From contig NMRA01000025.1 of assembly GCA_002633005.1 (NCBI GenBank), positions 604,340 through 668,339 of the forward strand: a stretch of 64,000 nt of DNA, read 5' to 3'. Of this stretch, positions 12,201 through 27,200 are shown piece after piece (within the stretch, counting starts at the first letter, position 1; each line of letters begins with the position of its first letter). The DNA is from Phoronis australis (lineage: Eukaryota; Phoronida; Phoronidae). Below the pieces are notes generated by a model that saw only the letters and a program-made list of their open reading frames with translations, ran no database searches and was not told the origin of the DNA. The position numbers and the translations under genes are program-made.

Positions 12201-15200
12201 GATAAACTTGGCAGGTTTAGGTTAAGAGATGTGGTGAACAACTAGAAAAACAATAGACGTAATAAAACATGTACAATATTTATGTCATAGATTATTGACA
12301 ACTTTTCAGGCTATATATAACAACTGTAATGTAATCAATTGTTATATTAAGATCTTGATTGTTTTATATGAAATGCTTGTTGAAACGTTGGTAGTTTGGC
12401 ATTGCATTAAAAGGATAGATATTTAGAGCAGTATAAAAAATCAACTTAAAAATGCACATATACAAGGACGTATGAAAAAGTAGGCTCATGTTAATGTATG
12501 ATTTTTTCTCTTTTGACTTTGTATTTTTCACATTTCTATATTCTTATTATGAGTTTATGTGTTGACTAAAATGAATTTAATTGAATTCAGTCTATCAAAC
12601 ATACATGATTCGAGAGTATGGGATACTGAACTTTGGGGATATTGAATAAGCCTCATTTTGAATTTGTTTGTTGCGTTGCAAAAGTCTGTGCATGGCTCGC
12701 TGCTTCAATCATGACATTGATTCTAAAAATGCTAACTTTGACTGATCATCAGGAATGACCTTACAGTGTTTTCTGTGAATTGGCTTATAGTAAGTGAGGT
12801 GAATGTACATTGGTTATTGATAAATATTGTTACTGTTGTTTTGGGACATGGTGCTCAGCCTTATTTTATGAAGATTTTGTTTGTCTGAAAATCTGAAATC
12901 AGGCAGGTTAACGTTTACTAGTTTTCCGTAGTTGCACTATATGTTCGTAGTAGAGTTCACAAACTTATTGTTTTTGTAATAAATTGTCTCAAACCTTTGA
13001 TTGAAGACCTCAAAAATCTTGCAAGTCTCATTTCAAATACTGTGACTGTTTGTTGACTTGATGCAAAGATAAGTGAGAGAATGCTCTGTCAACGATGTCT
13101 ACAATGAGTTGCTGTTGCAGGTTGGCTCGCACCGAGTAAAGATGTCACGAGGATATGAAGCATCAGCACCTGCGTTTGACCGACACATCTCGACGCTGAA
13201 GGAACAGTACGGCGACCAAGTGATAGTTAACCTGCTGGGGAACAAGGAAGGGGAACACATGCTGGGCCAGGCATTTAAGGTAAAGTTACATGTCAAACTC
13301 TGTGCATTCAACTATTTATATCGGTCAGTTTCACGGATGATAATAGAAGTGTTTAGTCAGGTCATAGAACTCATACCACACACCTCACCAACTCTTATTA
13401 CCCTGAAGGGAAACTGACCTCAGGAGGTGAATTACATGGTGTGCCAGTATGTGGTTGCAGTTCAGGTTGCGTGTTATTTTTTGTGTATTATTAAAGTTCT
13501 CGCAGTACATGATATTTTGTGGGTGACTGAGTTGTATGGTTTCCATGCCAACATGGTAAGTGTCATGTGGCATGTGATGAGGTTCTCTTACCACATCTCA
13601 AGTTGATTTTGAAAACAGTCAGAAGTCTTTGTGTAAAACATACAGCCGTGAAAGCTGACAAGCATGCAGCTGGCTTTCAACCACATGCTGTTATGTGCGA
13701 CTTACAATGGAATCAGAATTTTTTATTAGTGACTTAAAGTTTGGTTTTTATGCGCCCACATATTTATATGTGGACGCATTATGCAGTCATCTCCGTCCAT
13801 CCGTCTGGCGTCCGTCCGGCGTCTGCTGCTCTATCTCCAAAACCCTTTGACTTACGTTCATGAAATTTGGCACATATGTTCCATTCATGAATGGGACGGC
13901 ATGTGCGAACTTTCGGACGGATCCGACTACCGGTGTGCCCCCTAGTGGCAATTTTAGTTTTTTACGCTTACCTTTGTATCTTCAAAAGTCCTGAGCGGAT
14001 TTTCATGAAATTTGGTATGTAGGCACCTATTAGTGAGGTGACGCTATCCTCCCGTTTTCAGATGGATTCGACATAGTTTGCACCACCTAGTGGCCATTTT
14101 TAGTGTTTTCGAGTCTGTTTTTGTGCGTCCACCCCTCTATCAACCAAACCGCTCAAAGGATGATTGTGAAAATTGGCATGTATNNNNNNNNNNNNNNNNN
14201 NNNNNNNNNNNNNNNNNNNNNNNNNNNNNNNNNNNNNNNNNNNNNNNNNNNNNNNNNNNNNNNNNNNNNNNNNNNNNNNNNNNNNNNNNNNNNNNNNNNN
14301 NNNNNNNNNNNNNNNNNNNNNNNNNNNNNNNNNNNNNNNNNNNNNNNNNNNNNNNNNNNNNNNNNNNNNNNNNNNNNNNNNNNNNNNNNNNNNNNNNNNN
14401 NNNNNNNNNNNNNNNNNNNNNNNNNNNNNNNNNNNNNNNNNNNNNNNNNNNNNNNNNNNNNNNNNNNNNNNNNNNNNNNNNNNNNNNNNNNNNNNNNNNN
14501 NNNNNNNNNNNNNNNNNNNNNNNNNNNNNNNNNNNNNNNNNNNNNNNNNNNNNNNNNNNNNNNNNNNNNNNNNNNNNNNNNNNNNNNNNNNNNNNNNNNN
14601 NNNNNNNNNNNNNNNNNNNNNNNNNNNNNNNNNNNNNNNNNNNNNNNNNNNNNNNNNNNNNNNNNNNNNNNNNNNNNNNNNNNNNNNNNNNNNNNNNNNN
14701 NNNNNNNNNNNNNNNNNNNNNNNNNNNNNNNNNNNNNNNNNNNNNNNNNNNNNNNNNNNNNNNNNNNNNNNNNNNNNNNNNNNNNNNNNNNNNNNNNNNN
14801 NNNNNNNNNNNNNNNNNNNNNNNNNNNNNNNNNNNNNNNNNNNNNNNNNNNNNNNNNNNNNNNNNNNNNNNNNNNNNNNNNNNNNNNNNNNNNNNNNNNN
14901 NNNNNNNNNNNNNNNTTTTTTTGCGCCCATGGCTGTATCTCCCAAACCGTTTGCAGGATCTTTACTAAATTTAGCAAGTGTATTTATGTGATGTTGACAA
15001 CGGACGATGACGACTTTAGGATGATTCTGACTACCGGTATGCCTCTGGTGGCAATTTTAGTATTTTACATTGACCTCTGTATTTTCATAGGTCTTCAGGT
15101 GTATAACTTTGTGTTACTTCGTGACCGTGAAGGAAAAGTTCCAAGTAAAAATTTGTTTCTGGCATTCTAATGCTGTGCTAATCTCGTATGTTGGTAAATT

Positions 15201-18200
15201 TGTTTTTAATTCTATGTTTCTGTGGTGCTTTAAGCAACTGATGTATAGGATGTGCTTGTATTATGAAGATCACTCACATTTTGGCCCCTAGCCTATTGAG
15301 GAGACAATGACCATCCCTTTCCATTTTGCAAAGTACAACATACTACATATATGTCCTCTACTGGCCACTTTATGGTACCAATAAACAACCCTAGAAGGAT
15401 TCCGTATACGGTGCAATTGTGGGCGCATTTCAATGCTCTGCGTGGCTCTTGTTACTTTTTAATTCACTTGCAGAATCATCACAAGGCGTCTCGTCACAGT
15501 CAGGATGTGCCGTTCCACGCGTTTGACTACCACTCAGAGTGCCGCAGTAGTACTAAGGCCCTAGTCAAACTGAGGGACAAGGTAACGACACAGCTGGAGA
15601 GTTTTGGATTCTTCCACTGTGTCGGCAACGAAGTGAAAAAGTAAGTCAAATGATCAATATTGAAGAATAGAAAGAAAAATGTTGAGAGTTACCGTGTGTG
15701 TGATTTTGTCTTTGAGTTCACATTATCAGGTTTAAGTGACATTTCAAACTCAGGAGTTCAAGTTCAAACTCAAATTTTGTAACTTTGATATTAGGGTTGT
15801 CAAGTGCTAAGTTGCAATTACCTAGTAGTAAATTATAATGCACTCTGTATTCAATTACCTAGTAAATTATAATGCACTCGAGCACAAAAATTGTGGCCAA
15901 AACTTAAATCATTTATTCTGAGTTGAAGCAAAAACAGCCCTGAAAATATCCTAACTTGGAGTTTCAATTCAGAGATTGGATTTTTGGACCCTTTAACATA
16001 ATCTTAATAATATTAAAGTGTTCTGAAAATAAGCTGTCTTCATCCTTCATTTCAGCCACCAGACGGGCACATTTCGCACCAACTGTGTCGACTGTTTGGA
16101 CAGGACCAACGCTGTACAGTGTATGTTTGCCTTGGAGGTCAGTAAATGTTGATTTGTGTCCCATCTGATAGTTTCACCATGCACTTTTTAGAGAAACCCA
16201 ACATTGTTGGTGTTGTTACACAAAATGCAAATCCTTAGTAGTTTTCTGGACATATTTCAGCTTTAACTTATATTCACCTAAGTATGTGTTGAGAAGTGCT
16301 TCTAGCCCAGCTATTGTAAAACATGACCAATTTGGGACATGATGGTGGCGAACAGTTGAAATTTTGTGTTCTCCTCTTTTCATACCGATATACAGTACCA
16401 GAATGCTTTGCCATATCTAAGTTTTGTACCACAGCTACCAACAATAGAAATATTTTCAAAAATTGTTGGACATCAATAAGAATTGTAGAAGTCCTTAAAA
16501 TGAAAAAGTGCGATTTTGTCAATTATTTGTTGTCTGAAATTGATTAGATTTTAGTGCAATCCAACTGAATTTTCAGTTTTCCTGTTTTTCGGAGAACACA
16601 ATTTGATGTCTCAAAAACAATAATCTGGCTTTTCCTGATACCAAGCTGTTATTGTCGTGGACAGGGTTTCTCTCAGAATTGTTTGCTTCTGACCATATAG
16701 CTGCATTATATATTGTTACCAGCAGTTCATAAATTTATTGAGTGTACAGAGGTTATCTTTTCACTCATTGTGATATCATTTTACAGCAGCTACTTTGAAT
16801 AGACTAGAGTGATTTATTAATAAAGTTTACTCACAACGTACTTTGGACCCTCTGCAGATAATCAAACCTAGTATTGTCTCCTCCACTTTTCAAAACACAG
16901 GTGCTGCCCAAGCTGCTGGAGAGTCTGGGTCTGGCAAACAAGTCTCAGATGATATCCAGGTTTCAGGAAGTGTACAAGCAAATCTGGGCCCTGAATGGGG
17001 ATCATGTCAGTAGAATTTATGCTGGAACTGGGGCCTTAGGAGGAGGAAGGTCAAAGGTGAAAGAACAATAAGATTGTTAATGTGCTAGTCCACTAGATAA
17101 TAATACCTTATCCAATTTGTATTTGTTTATGCGGAATGTGAAGTTACTGTAAGTAGTATTAGTAAAAGTACTTTAAGGTGATTATAAAATATAAAAGTTA
17201 CTGATTAGATTGTGTTACTGATTAGATTGTCTGCCTCTTATGAGTTGTTTTGTAGTTAATGATAAATCATCTTTAGTGATTCTATAAATTATTCATTTAT
17301 ATGTACGTAATTGTAAAATAATATACTTAAAATATATTATCTCATTCATTTTTGATGTGCAAATTATCAATCAAAAAGACCTGAAAACTCCTTGTAAATT
17401 GTTCTCAATGTTGTGGAATTGTTGTGCTTCTTGTACTGATGCATTGATGACTGATTCCTGTAACAATGTTGCCCTATGCCGGTGTTCCAAGGCAGCAACT
17501 CCAGGGCCCTGAACTATGAATCAAACAGCTGAAATCTGACCCTACCTTATCTGTTCAGGGAGGGATTCTTGGCCTTCACTTCCACAGTCTCTCTGAAACC
17601 ACGCTTAAACGATGAATTCTTTCTGCTTGGCACTCTCACGTTCCCCGTCTCCCTCATGTCCCATGTCTTAAATGAGTGTTCCACATTACTTTGGTGCTCA
17701 ATAATTGCAAAGTTTAAATCACGGTAAGGTGCCCTGGCGTGTTAAGACAAATGCTTTCTGAGCAGCATTCCTCCAATTTTCTTGGGAATCAATGCTGCCA
17801 ATTCCCAATATTAAGAGAAGAACGAGCTTGACCTACCTTACCTAGATGAAGGATGATTAACTCTTAGTAGTTATTGTTTTGTTTAGTCACGTGATGCTGT
17901 CCGCTCAGCTGCGAGGACTGTTCAGAACAACTTCCTGGACGGCACGAAGCAGGAGGCGATTGATGTGTTGTTGCTAGGCAACACATTGCGTAGCGAGCTT
18001 GCTGACAAAGCCAGGGCATTCCTCTCCACTACCAACCTCCATGGTGAGTTATTGGCAGGTTTCACTGTTTGGAATTAACAACGGTACAAAATTTAGGACA
18101 CTATTAAGGCAAAAAAAAATAATTTCATTTTGTTTCAAGCATCAAGAATGTCAATAGAAATTAAAGAAGTATTGATTTATTGACCTTTTAGATAACTGTA

Positions 18201-21200
18201 TGATTAAGGTAATTATTCTACACTTATTTAACACACATTATGGCCAACACGTGAAATTTTATTTTGTCAAATTTCCTCTTAATATTCCTATTTTTTGATA
18301 GACTCTATTGCGAAAGTGGACCCCTTTTTAAAACAATTCCTAAAAGTGTCCAGGAAACGTAATATATGAAAATTTCATCCGAATCCAATCAGTCGTTTTG
18401 CAGATTCAAGGTGCTGAACTTACCTAAATTTGAATATTTTCATCCTGTCCTACATAACAATAACCATACAGTACAAGATAAAAGCAATCGAACAAAATAC
18501 GGTTTTCCTATCATGACGGCTAATTCTGCAAACAGGTACTTACTATTAGAGTAGCAAAATTCTATTTACTTAATTGTCTAACCACCTTACCAGCTTTCCT
18601 GTTGATTCCTCTTTATTCTCGGTCTTGTTAGAGGACTACCCTGACTACGAATTCTGTTCCCGTTCAGCCATCATGACAGGGAACTCTGGGTAATTTTGTC
18701 AGAATTCTTTTGGCTTATAACTGTAGATGTCATTCCTTATTTCTTTCATTTGCAGCTTCACCAAAGTTGTTCAAAGAGGTCGTGATGCGATATCAAGAGT
18801 TCTCTGACCCTCAGTCAATACGAGTCGGTATCGGGACTTGGAACGTGAATGGAGGAACTCATTTTAGAAGTATCGCATTCAAGCACGAGTCACTTTCGGA
18901 TTGGCTACTCGATGCTCCTAAATTAACGAGAGAAACACGACCAGGTATGGCTCTTTATGAGTACTGTATCTTCCATAGGCAATCATTCTGTGCCAACTGA
19001 AAATGGTTTTACTATCAATAGCAAGTGAAATTAAAATGTAGATTGAACCGGATTGAAAGAATATTAGATGTTAATTTTTCTGGACAACAGTTACTTGTAA
19101 ATTGCAAGTTTTGTGTTTCTGGGGTCTGGACCGATTGATTGGTAACATAAGTCATGTGATTTTGATCCCTGTAATGTTTAGAGCTCCACTCTGACCTCAT
19201 TGGTACCATAAATTGGCAAATTTTGTAAAGTTTTACTTTAAAAATACACAGATTGAGAGCGTAATGTAATTTGTCACCATGGGGATATCTGTGGAGAAAG
19301 TGTGTCACGTGACTACCTGAATGCATGCATTTCTACTGGTAGGACTGTTGTCACACTAGCGCCACCTAGTAAGCATAATGTTGCCTATTACAATACAACA
19401 TATATGGTAAAGGCATGGTGCTTAAGTTGATTCTTAACTTTTTGCATAAAAATAATAGCCAAAATTATCATTTTGTTCTGTTTTTCAAAGTGTAATTACT
19501 TTGTTACTGATAATGTCACCTGGACAACATGTTTTTGATACCTCCACAGCACATACCAAACTACGGTAAAATCTCACCAATTTCTGTCAAAGATAATTGC
19601 CAAAATTACCTTTTTATAATTTTTCAAGGTCTCACATTGTTGTGAGTGCCCAGTTTTCAAAATTGTTTGATGGTAGATATACAACACATATAACATGGTA
19701 AAGTATTCATTTGGTGTTATCTTATATGCAAAGATGATTTTTTAAAATTTTTTATTGTCAGTTTTCAGAGTAAACATAGAACTGGTGGCTATTATCACTG
19801 ACGATTTAAAATTATAATTGATGAATTGAAATTTCAGCTGTAGTTCACGTTGTGTTCTAAATTGGTGAGATTTTACCGTAATACATTAAAAAGTCTCTTT
19901 ATTTTTGTTTGAGAAATTTGGACAAAATTAAATTTCTCACATCCTCTGTACTGTGTGCCGACATAGACGAAGAATTGTCGTCATGAAGCTTGCTATTCAC
20001 GTAATGCGTTTCCTTGACTACATGAAGGAGTCAAATTCATTTTTGTCTTCTAGACTTATTGGACCCTGAGGTGGATTATGTTACGCCGGTAGACATCTAC
20101 GCTATAGGGTTTGAGGAAATTGTAGACTTGACGGCTAAGAACATTGCCAGTGCCAGGTAAAATAAAAATTCTCCAATTTGTGACAATGAAAAGATTAATT
20201 ATTTTGCTCAAGGTTGGACCTTGTACTAGGTTTTAGAAATACACTGTATTGTCTGTCTCAGATTTAAGAATTATGAGAAAGACAAATTTTGCGATGCCAG
20301 GTACAACAATTTGTCTCACCAAATAATTAAGTCAAATAGGTGCTGTAATGCCATGCAGTTACTGAGGGATAAGAAATATATTATTAGCAAAAATAATAGA
20401 AATAAAACAAGAAGAATGCTGCCTATTGTATATCACCATGATGTCACCTGTGTGATTGTATTTACATCCATCTATTGTATATCACCATTCTGTCACCTGT
20501 GTGATTGTATTTATATCCATCTATTCGGCAGTCTGTATCATACCCTTGACATAAAGCGCATTGCTCGAAACATGGGGAATATTTTTATATATTTTAGTAC
20601 CGACGCTCCTCGTTTTATTTTTTACTACTGTTTTTCAATTTTGTCTCAGAGTTGGTTGATGCAGAAAGCAGTGTCCAATATTTCAGAAATGTCATGAACC
20701 CCAAAATTGTTTATGTTCCAATCTTCAGAATCAAGAAACTTCAAATTTGACTTGAATTTCAGAGTCTCAAATTTTACAGACTGTCCCAAACTGGAGGATT
20801 TTTACATTAGTGTGTTTTCTCCCAGTTCCACTGTTCTTAGGAAATGAATGGTTGACTGTAAGCTGCAAATTGAACTCAATGACTTTATTAAGCAGAGTTG
20901 GGGTCAAGATAGATGAATTGTTTGTAAAACACAAAAAACTAACCATTAGGTTATGAGGTCAAGATGGGATAATGGCTTTGGAATGAAGAATATTTTGGTG
21001 GTTGCTATGTTTGGCAAGTAATCTGTTGATGTCACTACTTCAGGTTTTTACGTATATAATGCTATGCTTGTTTTATAGAGAAAAGTAGTGCACGGGGTGT
21101 GGCTTGGATTGTAATACATGTATTTATACTATCTCAGCTTAACATGTCTGTATGGACCATTGTTATAGCATGTACAATATGATATATCATGAGAACAATA

Positions 21201-24200
21201 TTCAAAGTGGGGTCTGAGGATCACCAAATAAATAATGCAAGTATCCATTTTGAGTAATGTTTATAAACTTTTGACGATTTGTAAAAAAGTTTGTGATGAC
21301 ATTTTCACAAAAAAGGCAAACTATGTGAACTGTCTAAAAGGAAAAAATCGGAGGTTTTAATTTGAAAACTGGTTCAAACTCTATACAGCACGACCAATCA
21401 GAAGATGTGGACAGCGGAGCTTCAGAAGACAATCTCGCGTGACCATAAGTACGTCCTGTTGACCTCGGCACAGCTGGTGGGTGTCTGTCTGTTCATCTAT
21501 GTGCGACCACATCATGCTGTCTACATCAGGTAAGTCAAGTTCACTTTTAGCATCTTTGTCATAACTCTTCAATGAAAGTGTTGTGAATGTAGTTCATGGT
21601 CATCATCATGCCTATATTAATGGTCAACTCTGCCATCTTTTATGTAATCATCATCATCGCTGTCATGATTTTCTTGTTCATGGTCAGCAATACTTATAAA
21701 GATGATGTGCCATAATATTGCCTATAACTACAGCAACATATTCAGCAACTGCAACAATAACAAAAACAACATCAGCAGCAGCATCACCACCACCTCCACC
21801 ACCAACTACATGAAGAAGAGCAACAACAATGACAACAAGTACAAGGACAGAAGCTTACTTGCCAAGAGCTCTTCAGTACTAAGTATTATTACGCATGTTA
21901 ATTCAGGTATTCCACCTTTAAAGGCTGGAAGCCCTCAACTTTTCTTCCTTGTTGAAACCAGTACGATTCTCACAGTGTAATACAGTCGCTAAAGTTATTT
22001 GTTTTCCGTGAATCTTGGTCGAGAAAGAAAATGCTTTTGCGTAGAATCGAGGAGAGTGTTGAGTGACTATGAGCAATGAGTTCTCACGATGTCAAGTTTT
22101 AGTTGTGATGTAGTTACATTCCTGATGTTTTTTACTTTAGACTTCAGAACAAATTACTACCAAATTTTTGTTCTTTCCGTTTTCCATTGGTTTTTTAATC
22201 ATATAATGCTTTTTAAAAACTTCAATTGATGAAATTATCATACATTTAATGGAAATTTAAAATAATAAAAGCAAGACGCTGTCGTTCACATTACAACGTT
22301 TCAATATCCCTCAACATCATCATCAGGTACATTTAGTACACAGATTCAATGACATACAAAGGAAATACAAATGCATAATCCATTACTTCACATCACAGTA
22401 CATTATACAGTACTGAACAAGCAACCTCTACCAAACCACTAGTTTGTATGCCCTGTTATTCCACTTTAACATTGTAATATGAAACACAACCTCTTGTTTT
22501 TGTTACTTAACTTTCTACTGATCATCTGGCCAAGAACTGGCATTAGTATACATTTGTTTTGTAGAGATGTTGCCGTGGAAACTGTCAAGACGGGTCTGAA
22601 GGGAACTGCGGGCAACAAAGGAGCAGTAGCCATTCGTTTTGTGTTCCAGTCGACATCTTTGTGTTTTGTATGCGCTCACTTCACTGCTCATCAGGGGAAC
22701 ATAAAGGAAAGGAACGAAGACTATGCAGAAATATCAAAGAAGATTCTATTCCCCATGGTCAGTGTGAATTTTAAACTATTTTCTACTAAATTATGTAAAT
22801 AAGTTCTGTGATTGAGCTATATACACTGTGAATTAAATGATGATCGTTTTTAATCATCCAGTTGTTCGGAATAGAATTCAAGTTTATAGTATTGCCGACT
22901 TGCTATTGCAATGATAGCAATTTCTTTTATTTCTCTTTTTTGAATGTGCTTTTATAGTGAATTAAATGCAGTTTGACTGAGTGTATTATCACTATAAAGC
23001 ATCACAGACTCACTATTAATTAGCACGACTCACTAGTATTATAACTATAAAGCATCACAGACTCACTAGTATTATAACTATAAAGCATCACAGACTCACT
23101 AGTATTATAACTATAAAGCATCACAGACTCACTAGTATTATAACTATAAAGCATCACAGACTCACTAGTATTATCACTATAAAGCATCACAGACTCACTA
23201 GTATTATCACTATGAAGCATCACAGACTCACTAGTATTATCACTATGAAGCATCACAGACTCACTAGTATTATAACTATGAAGCATCACAGACTCACTAG
23301 TATTATCACTATGAAGCATCACAGACTCACTAGTATTATCACTATGAAGCATCACAGACTCACTATTAATTAGCTTAATGATGCATTTGCGTGTTTTTAT
23401 CAAAACTGCTCTTACTCCTATTGTGGTCAGAAACGTTTCTATCGAATTTTTCTTTAATTCCAAGATTGTTTAACCCAGTAGCATCTTCATTTAAATTTAA
23501 ACATCTAAGTCTTGTACAAAATGTGCTTTCTGTCTTATTTAAACCAGGAGCAATGCAGGGTAAGGTTGTGGTAGTATAATTTTAAAAAATCTAATCAGGA
23601 ATGAAAAGCATGCACGTTGTTTTCAAATTGAGGTAGACTAAATCACTTATTCGCATTTTTTCCTTGCATTATTTGAATGTTGCTTTTGAAAGTAGTACTC
23701 AGTTTTTGACTATAATTTCTTCACAGTAATTATCTTAGTCCCATTCTTGTTTCATACCTACCCAACGATTACAAAAAACGTTTATTGTGTTTGCACTGTC
23801 TGGTCGCTTCATACTGCTATGATCGTTCATTAAAAGACGTAACTTTGATTGTATGCGAAAATACATGTTGCTGCAATAGTTTGTATTAATTTCATCTTGG
23901 TTAATTAAGCCATCACGAGATGGCTCTTTAACAGTTTTCAGACTTATTACGTTGTATTGCTATCAGTTGTTGTACCTTGGATCGGCAGCATGTGACTCAG
24001 TTAATACAATACTAATACAACATACAAATTTTCTGTAACGGTTTTTTGTTTTTCAAAGTTTCGAACACTGCTGTGTGTATAACTGTGGCACTGTTGTAAA
24101 ATGTGTTCTTGGCCTTAACAGAACCTGATCGCATGCAAATTGTACCCTGCTAACAATGTAGATGTGTTTTGTATGCCAAATTTATTGGGTTTTTTTAAAC

Positions 24201-27200
24201 ACACTACAACACACAACAAGAAATAGAAGAAAAGTTGATCATTTGGAGATTTTGCCTGATGTGAGGCAATTGTTTTGGCAGTAATACAATGTATGCGAAT
24301 TCTGCTGAAACTGTCTCCAAATTTTGCTTTATAATGTTGACATCGTACAAACTAAGTTGCAGACAAAATAAATTTCATTTTTCCGCCATGTTGTGTGCTC
24401 AGTATGAGAAGCATTACAGTAACATCAGGCAACAATTGAAAGAAATTTTACTTTTAGACTGATGTTCACACAAATTTAACATGGGTTGCCGTTCTGCCAG
24501 CCTTGTTTTTTTAAAGAGCCAAGATGTTTTCCACTGTTTTGACTCATAGTTTTACCCGTAATTTCACTTAATCTTTATCATGCTTTGTTCAATTGAACAT
24601 AGTGTAAATTTGGTAAGTCTTTGTCACCAGGGTGATACACTTAGCTACAAAAGACTTGTTAAAAACAACCAGTTATGGAGCAATGTGGACCCATAGTACT
24701 TTGGTTGTAGTCAACCTGAAGAAGAAACAGGTCAAGTAGCTGTGTGGCATGTTACTGTGTAGACATGGTCAATAAATTTTGTCTCATCTCACACCAAATA
24801 ACTAACTTATCTATTCTGGACAGGCCAATGAGCTCTCAGAGATTCTGGTAGTTAGTTAAAAGAGACAACAATGCTTGCTTGCTTGCTTACTTTACTTGAG
24901 CGTCCAAATGTTGAACTGGACATCCTAGCTAGAGTGTCTAAACATGGGTCAAGGTGTCCATTTGGACGCTATGGATGCCCACCAGGTGAAGGTCTGGGAG
25001 GAATCTTGATTTTAATGGAATAAATGCTAAGTGTCATTAATTAAACCAACACTCCATAGAATATGCTTTTAATTGTGCTTGTGGTGACTTACCGCAACGA
25101 GGTATTTGATCATACAAACAAATTGTTACAGAATCCAGTAGTCCTGCGTAACCAAGCAATGCGTGCTTTCTTACCAGAGTCTCTCACCAACTCTTGTAAC
25201 AGTAATGCTCATCTGATCTCAATGTTTCAGGGCCGAAGCTTGGCGTCACATGACTATGTGTTCTGGTGCGGAGACTTCAACTATCGTATCGACTTGCCCA
25301 GGGATGATGTTATCGATTTGATCAACTCGCAAAACTGGAGTGCTCTGCAGTCGGCCGATCAACTGACAGTCCAGAGGCAGAGTGGACAGGTATGGACATC
25401 GTGTGTGTCTATAGAGTCTAGTAGGTATTTGTCAATGGTCATGAGTATTTTGAACAACATAGCCCTCTGATGTCCTGAGTCATATGATGGCTTGGTTGCG
25501 TGCAAGTATATTTCTGTATCCCGCCTTGCATGACAGGGTAGACACCTGTTAGCCATCATGTGAAACTGTCACGTTTTTTCCCGTGTGTGGGTGGGCACAG
25601 GTTGTTATAGACTGGTGCTAATAGCTTTCGGTGCGACGATAGACTGAAGACTGGTTCGAGTTAATCCTTTATTAATCTTCACCGTATGTTCACAAGCCTA
25701 TTCAAACGAAACGTCCGACGTAATGTCTGTTCTACGCTCCAGCCAGTGTTCGAAGACTTGACTTGTGATGAACTTCTGAGACGCGTTCAGCAACTGTTAC
25801 ACCCATTGATTCAATAACCTGCTGTCTCTATAGCTGGCTCTCTATTGACTATCGCTGTTACTGCTGATTCTTTTCACTGCAACTCAATTGTAATTCTCTC
25901 AACTGTTTAACTGTTAACTGCTTTACTGCTTAACTCTTGAACTGACTACTACAAACCCGTGCTTGTGTATTTATAGACTAATGCAATGTTCTAGAACTTT
26001 TTACCAATTCAAGCACATTCTTCAACTTTCCGGAATCTACTCAATCATTCTACAAACATGTACCAGTCTCTAGAATATTCCAGACTGCATTAATCTCTGT
26101 CATATTAGAGTCTTCTAGAAAGTTCCATACTATTCTGTAGTAAACAAATTACATCATCATTGTACTTAACTCAGGGGTCATGCCAATCAAAAAAAAAAAC
26201 AAAACAAAACAATACAACTAAAAACGGGGTCATTCTATATTCTTACAGAAACCAACGGATTGTACATTACAGAAAGGTAACTACAACAATCCTTGTTCAA
26301 GGAGAGCTTATGAAGTATACTTCAATCAGTTGTCAATCAAAGGTATGTCTAGAACTGTGTGCTGTTTTAAAATAATGTCTGTAGTCTGTGAATGTTTTAG
26401 GTGTTTCAAGGATTCAACGAAGGTGAGACCAAGTTTGCTCCAACTTACAAGTACGACCTCTTCTGTGATGATTTTGACACAAGCGAGAAGCGTCGCTGTC
26501 CGGCGTGGACTGACCGTATATTGTGGAAACGTAAGAAGTTGCCGGGAACCAAGGAGGATGCAGACTGTCCGTTCAATACAGGCAAATTGTTGCTTTACAA
26601 CAGGGCAGAGTTCAAAACATCTGATCACAGGTGAACGCTTAGCATTCAATAGTCTGTGTCTTAAGCAGTATTTGTTTCACATGTGGTGCTACCTTTAAAG
26701 GGATAGGATTGGCTCAAGGTTAAATAATCTTTAAATTATGCTTGAGATGTCGTATACATGTCAGATAAACCTCCTCATCTGACCATTGCAACATCTTACC
26801 AGCAATTGGTTCTATAAATAGACAACCTTGTAGATCGACATTATAAAGGATGACAACTTCAATTAGTCGATGCGTGTCTGTGGTGGCTGGGACATTAGTC
26901 ACATGACTATAATTTGGATATTTTCCTTTTGAAGTTACCCATTAAGCTTAACCTTTGTTGCCCAAAGAGTGGCACGCAGTCATCAAAACGACTCTTGTAT
27001 GACATTGCATACAGCTTAGGTTGTGTCTGATGTCAGAAACTTGTCCGATATTAGAGTTCAGAGGTGACGCTTAGAGCTGGGAGTTGGTGCGATATGCTTT
27101 TGATCCCAGTACAATTGGTATAAACTTATAAGATCATTATAAAACTCGTAAAAGTCCTTCAAGGGATTTTGTTGACAATGAGTTTTTCAAATTTTGCAAT

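Larger units (their letters stand above)
9415..13120. other. SYNJ 3.7 kb intron
   Basis: Non-coding apart from repeats: a ~67-base duplication (10284-10460), a SINE (11015-11130) and a ~57-base duplication (12130-12245). The rest shows nothing recognisable. Confidence 0.6.
25559..26153 (-). mobile_element. Probable solo LTR with heat-shock elements
   Basis: Ends TGTGAAAC and AAATTACA give the TG..CA form (TGTAATTTG..GTTTCACA on minus). In minus orientation there are TTCnnGAA heat-shock elements (best TTCTAGAAAGTTC at 26113-26125; others near 26073-26080, 26028-26035, 25989-25996). A TATAAATA box lies at 25975-25968 and an AATAAA at 25673-25668. This order fits U3-R-U5. The target duplication is ambiguous (CATCA-like on both sides). 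Confidence 0.55.

Noticed and set aside
14078-15170. Long open frames of 270-355 codons
   Set aside because: They consist of the N run; the real sequence at either side is repeat DNA.
23020-23463. Minus-strand frame with 11-residue repeats
   Set aside because: A 33-bp minisatellite keeps a frame open by arithmetic; no splice or start context and it lies in a SYNJ intron.
24899-24970. 12-bp inverted pair AGCGTCCAAATG / CATTTGGACGCT
   Set aside because: Too short and isolated to call an element or RNA.
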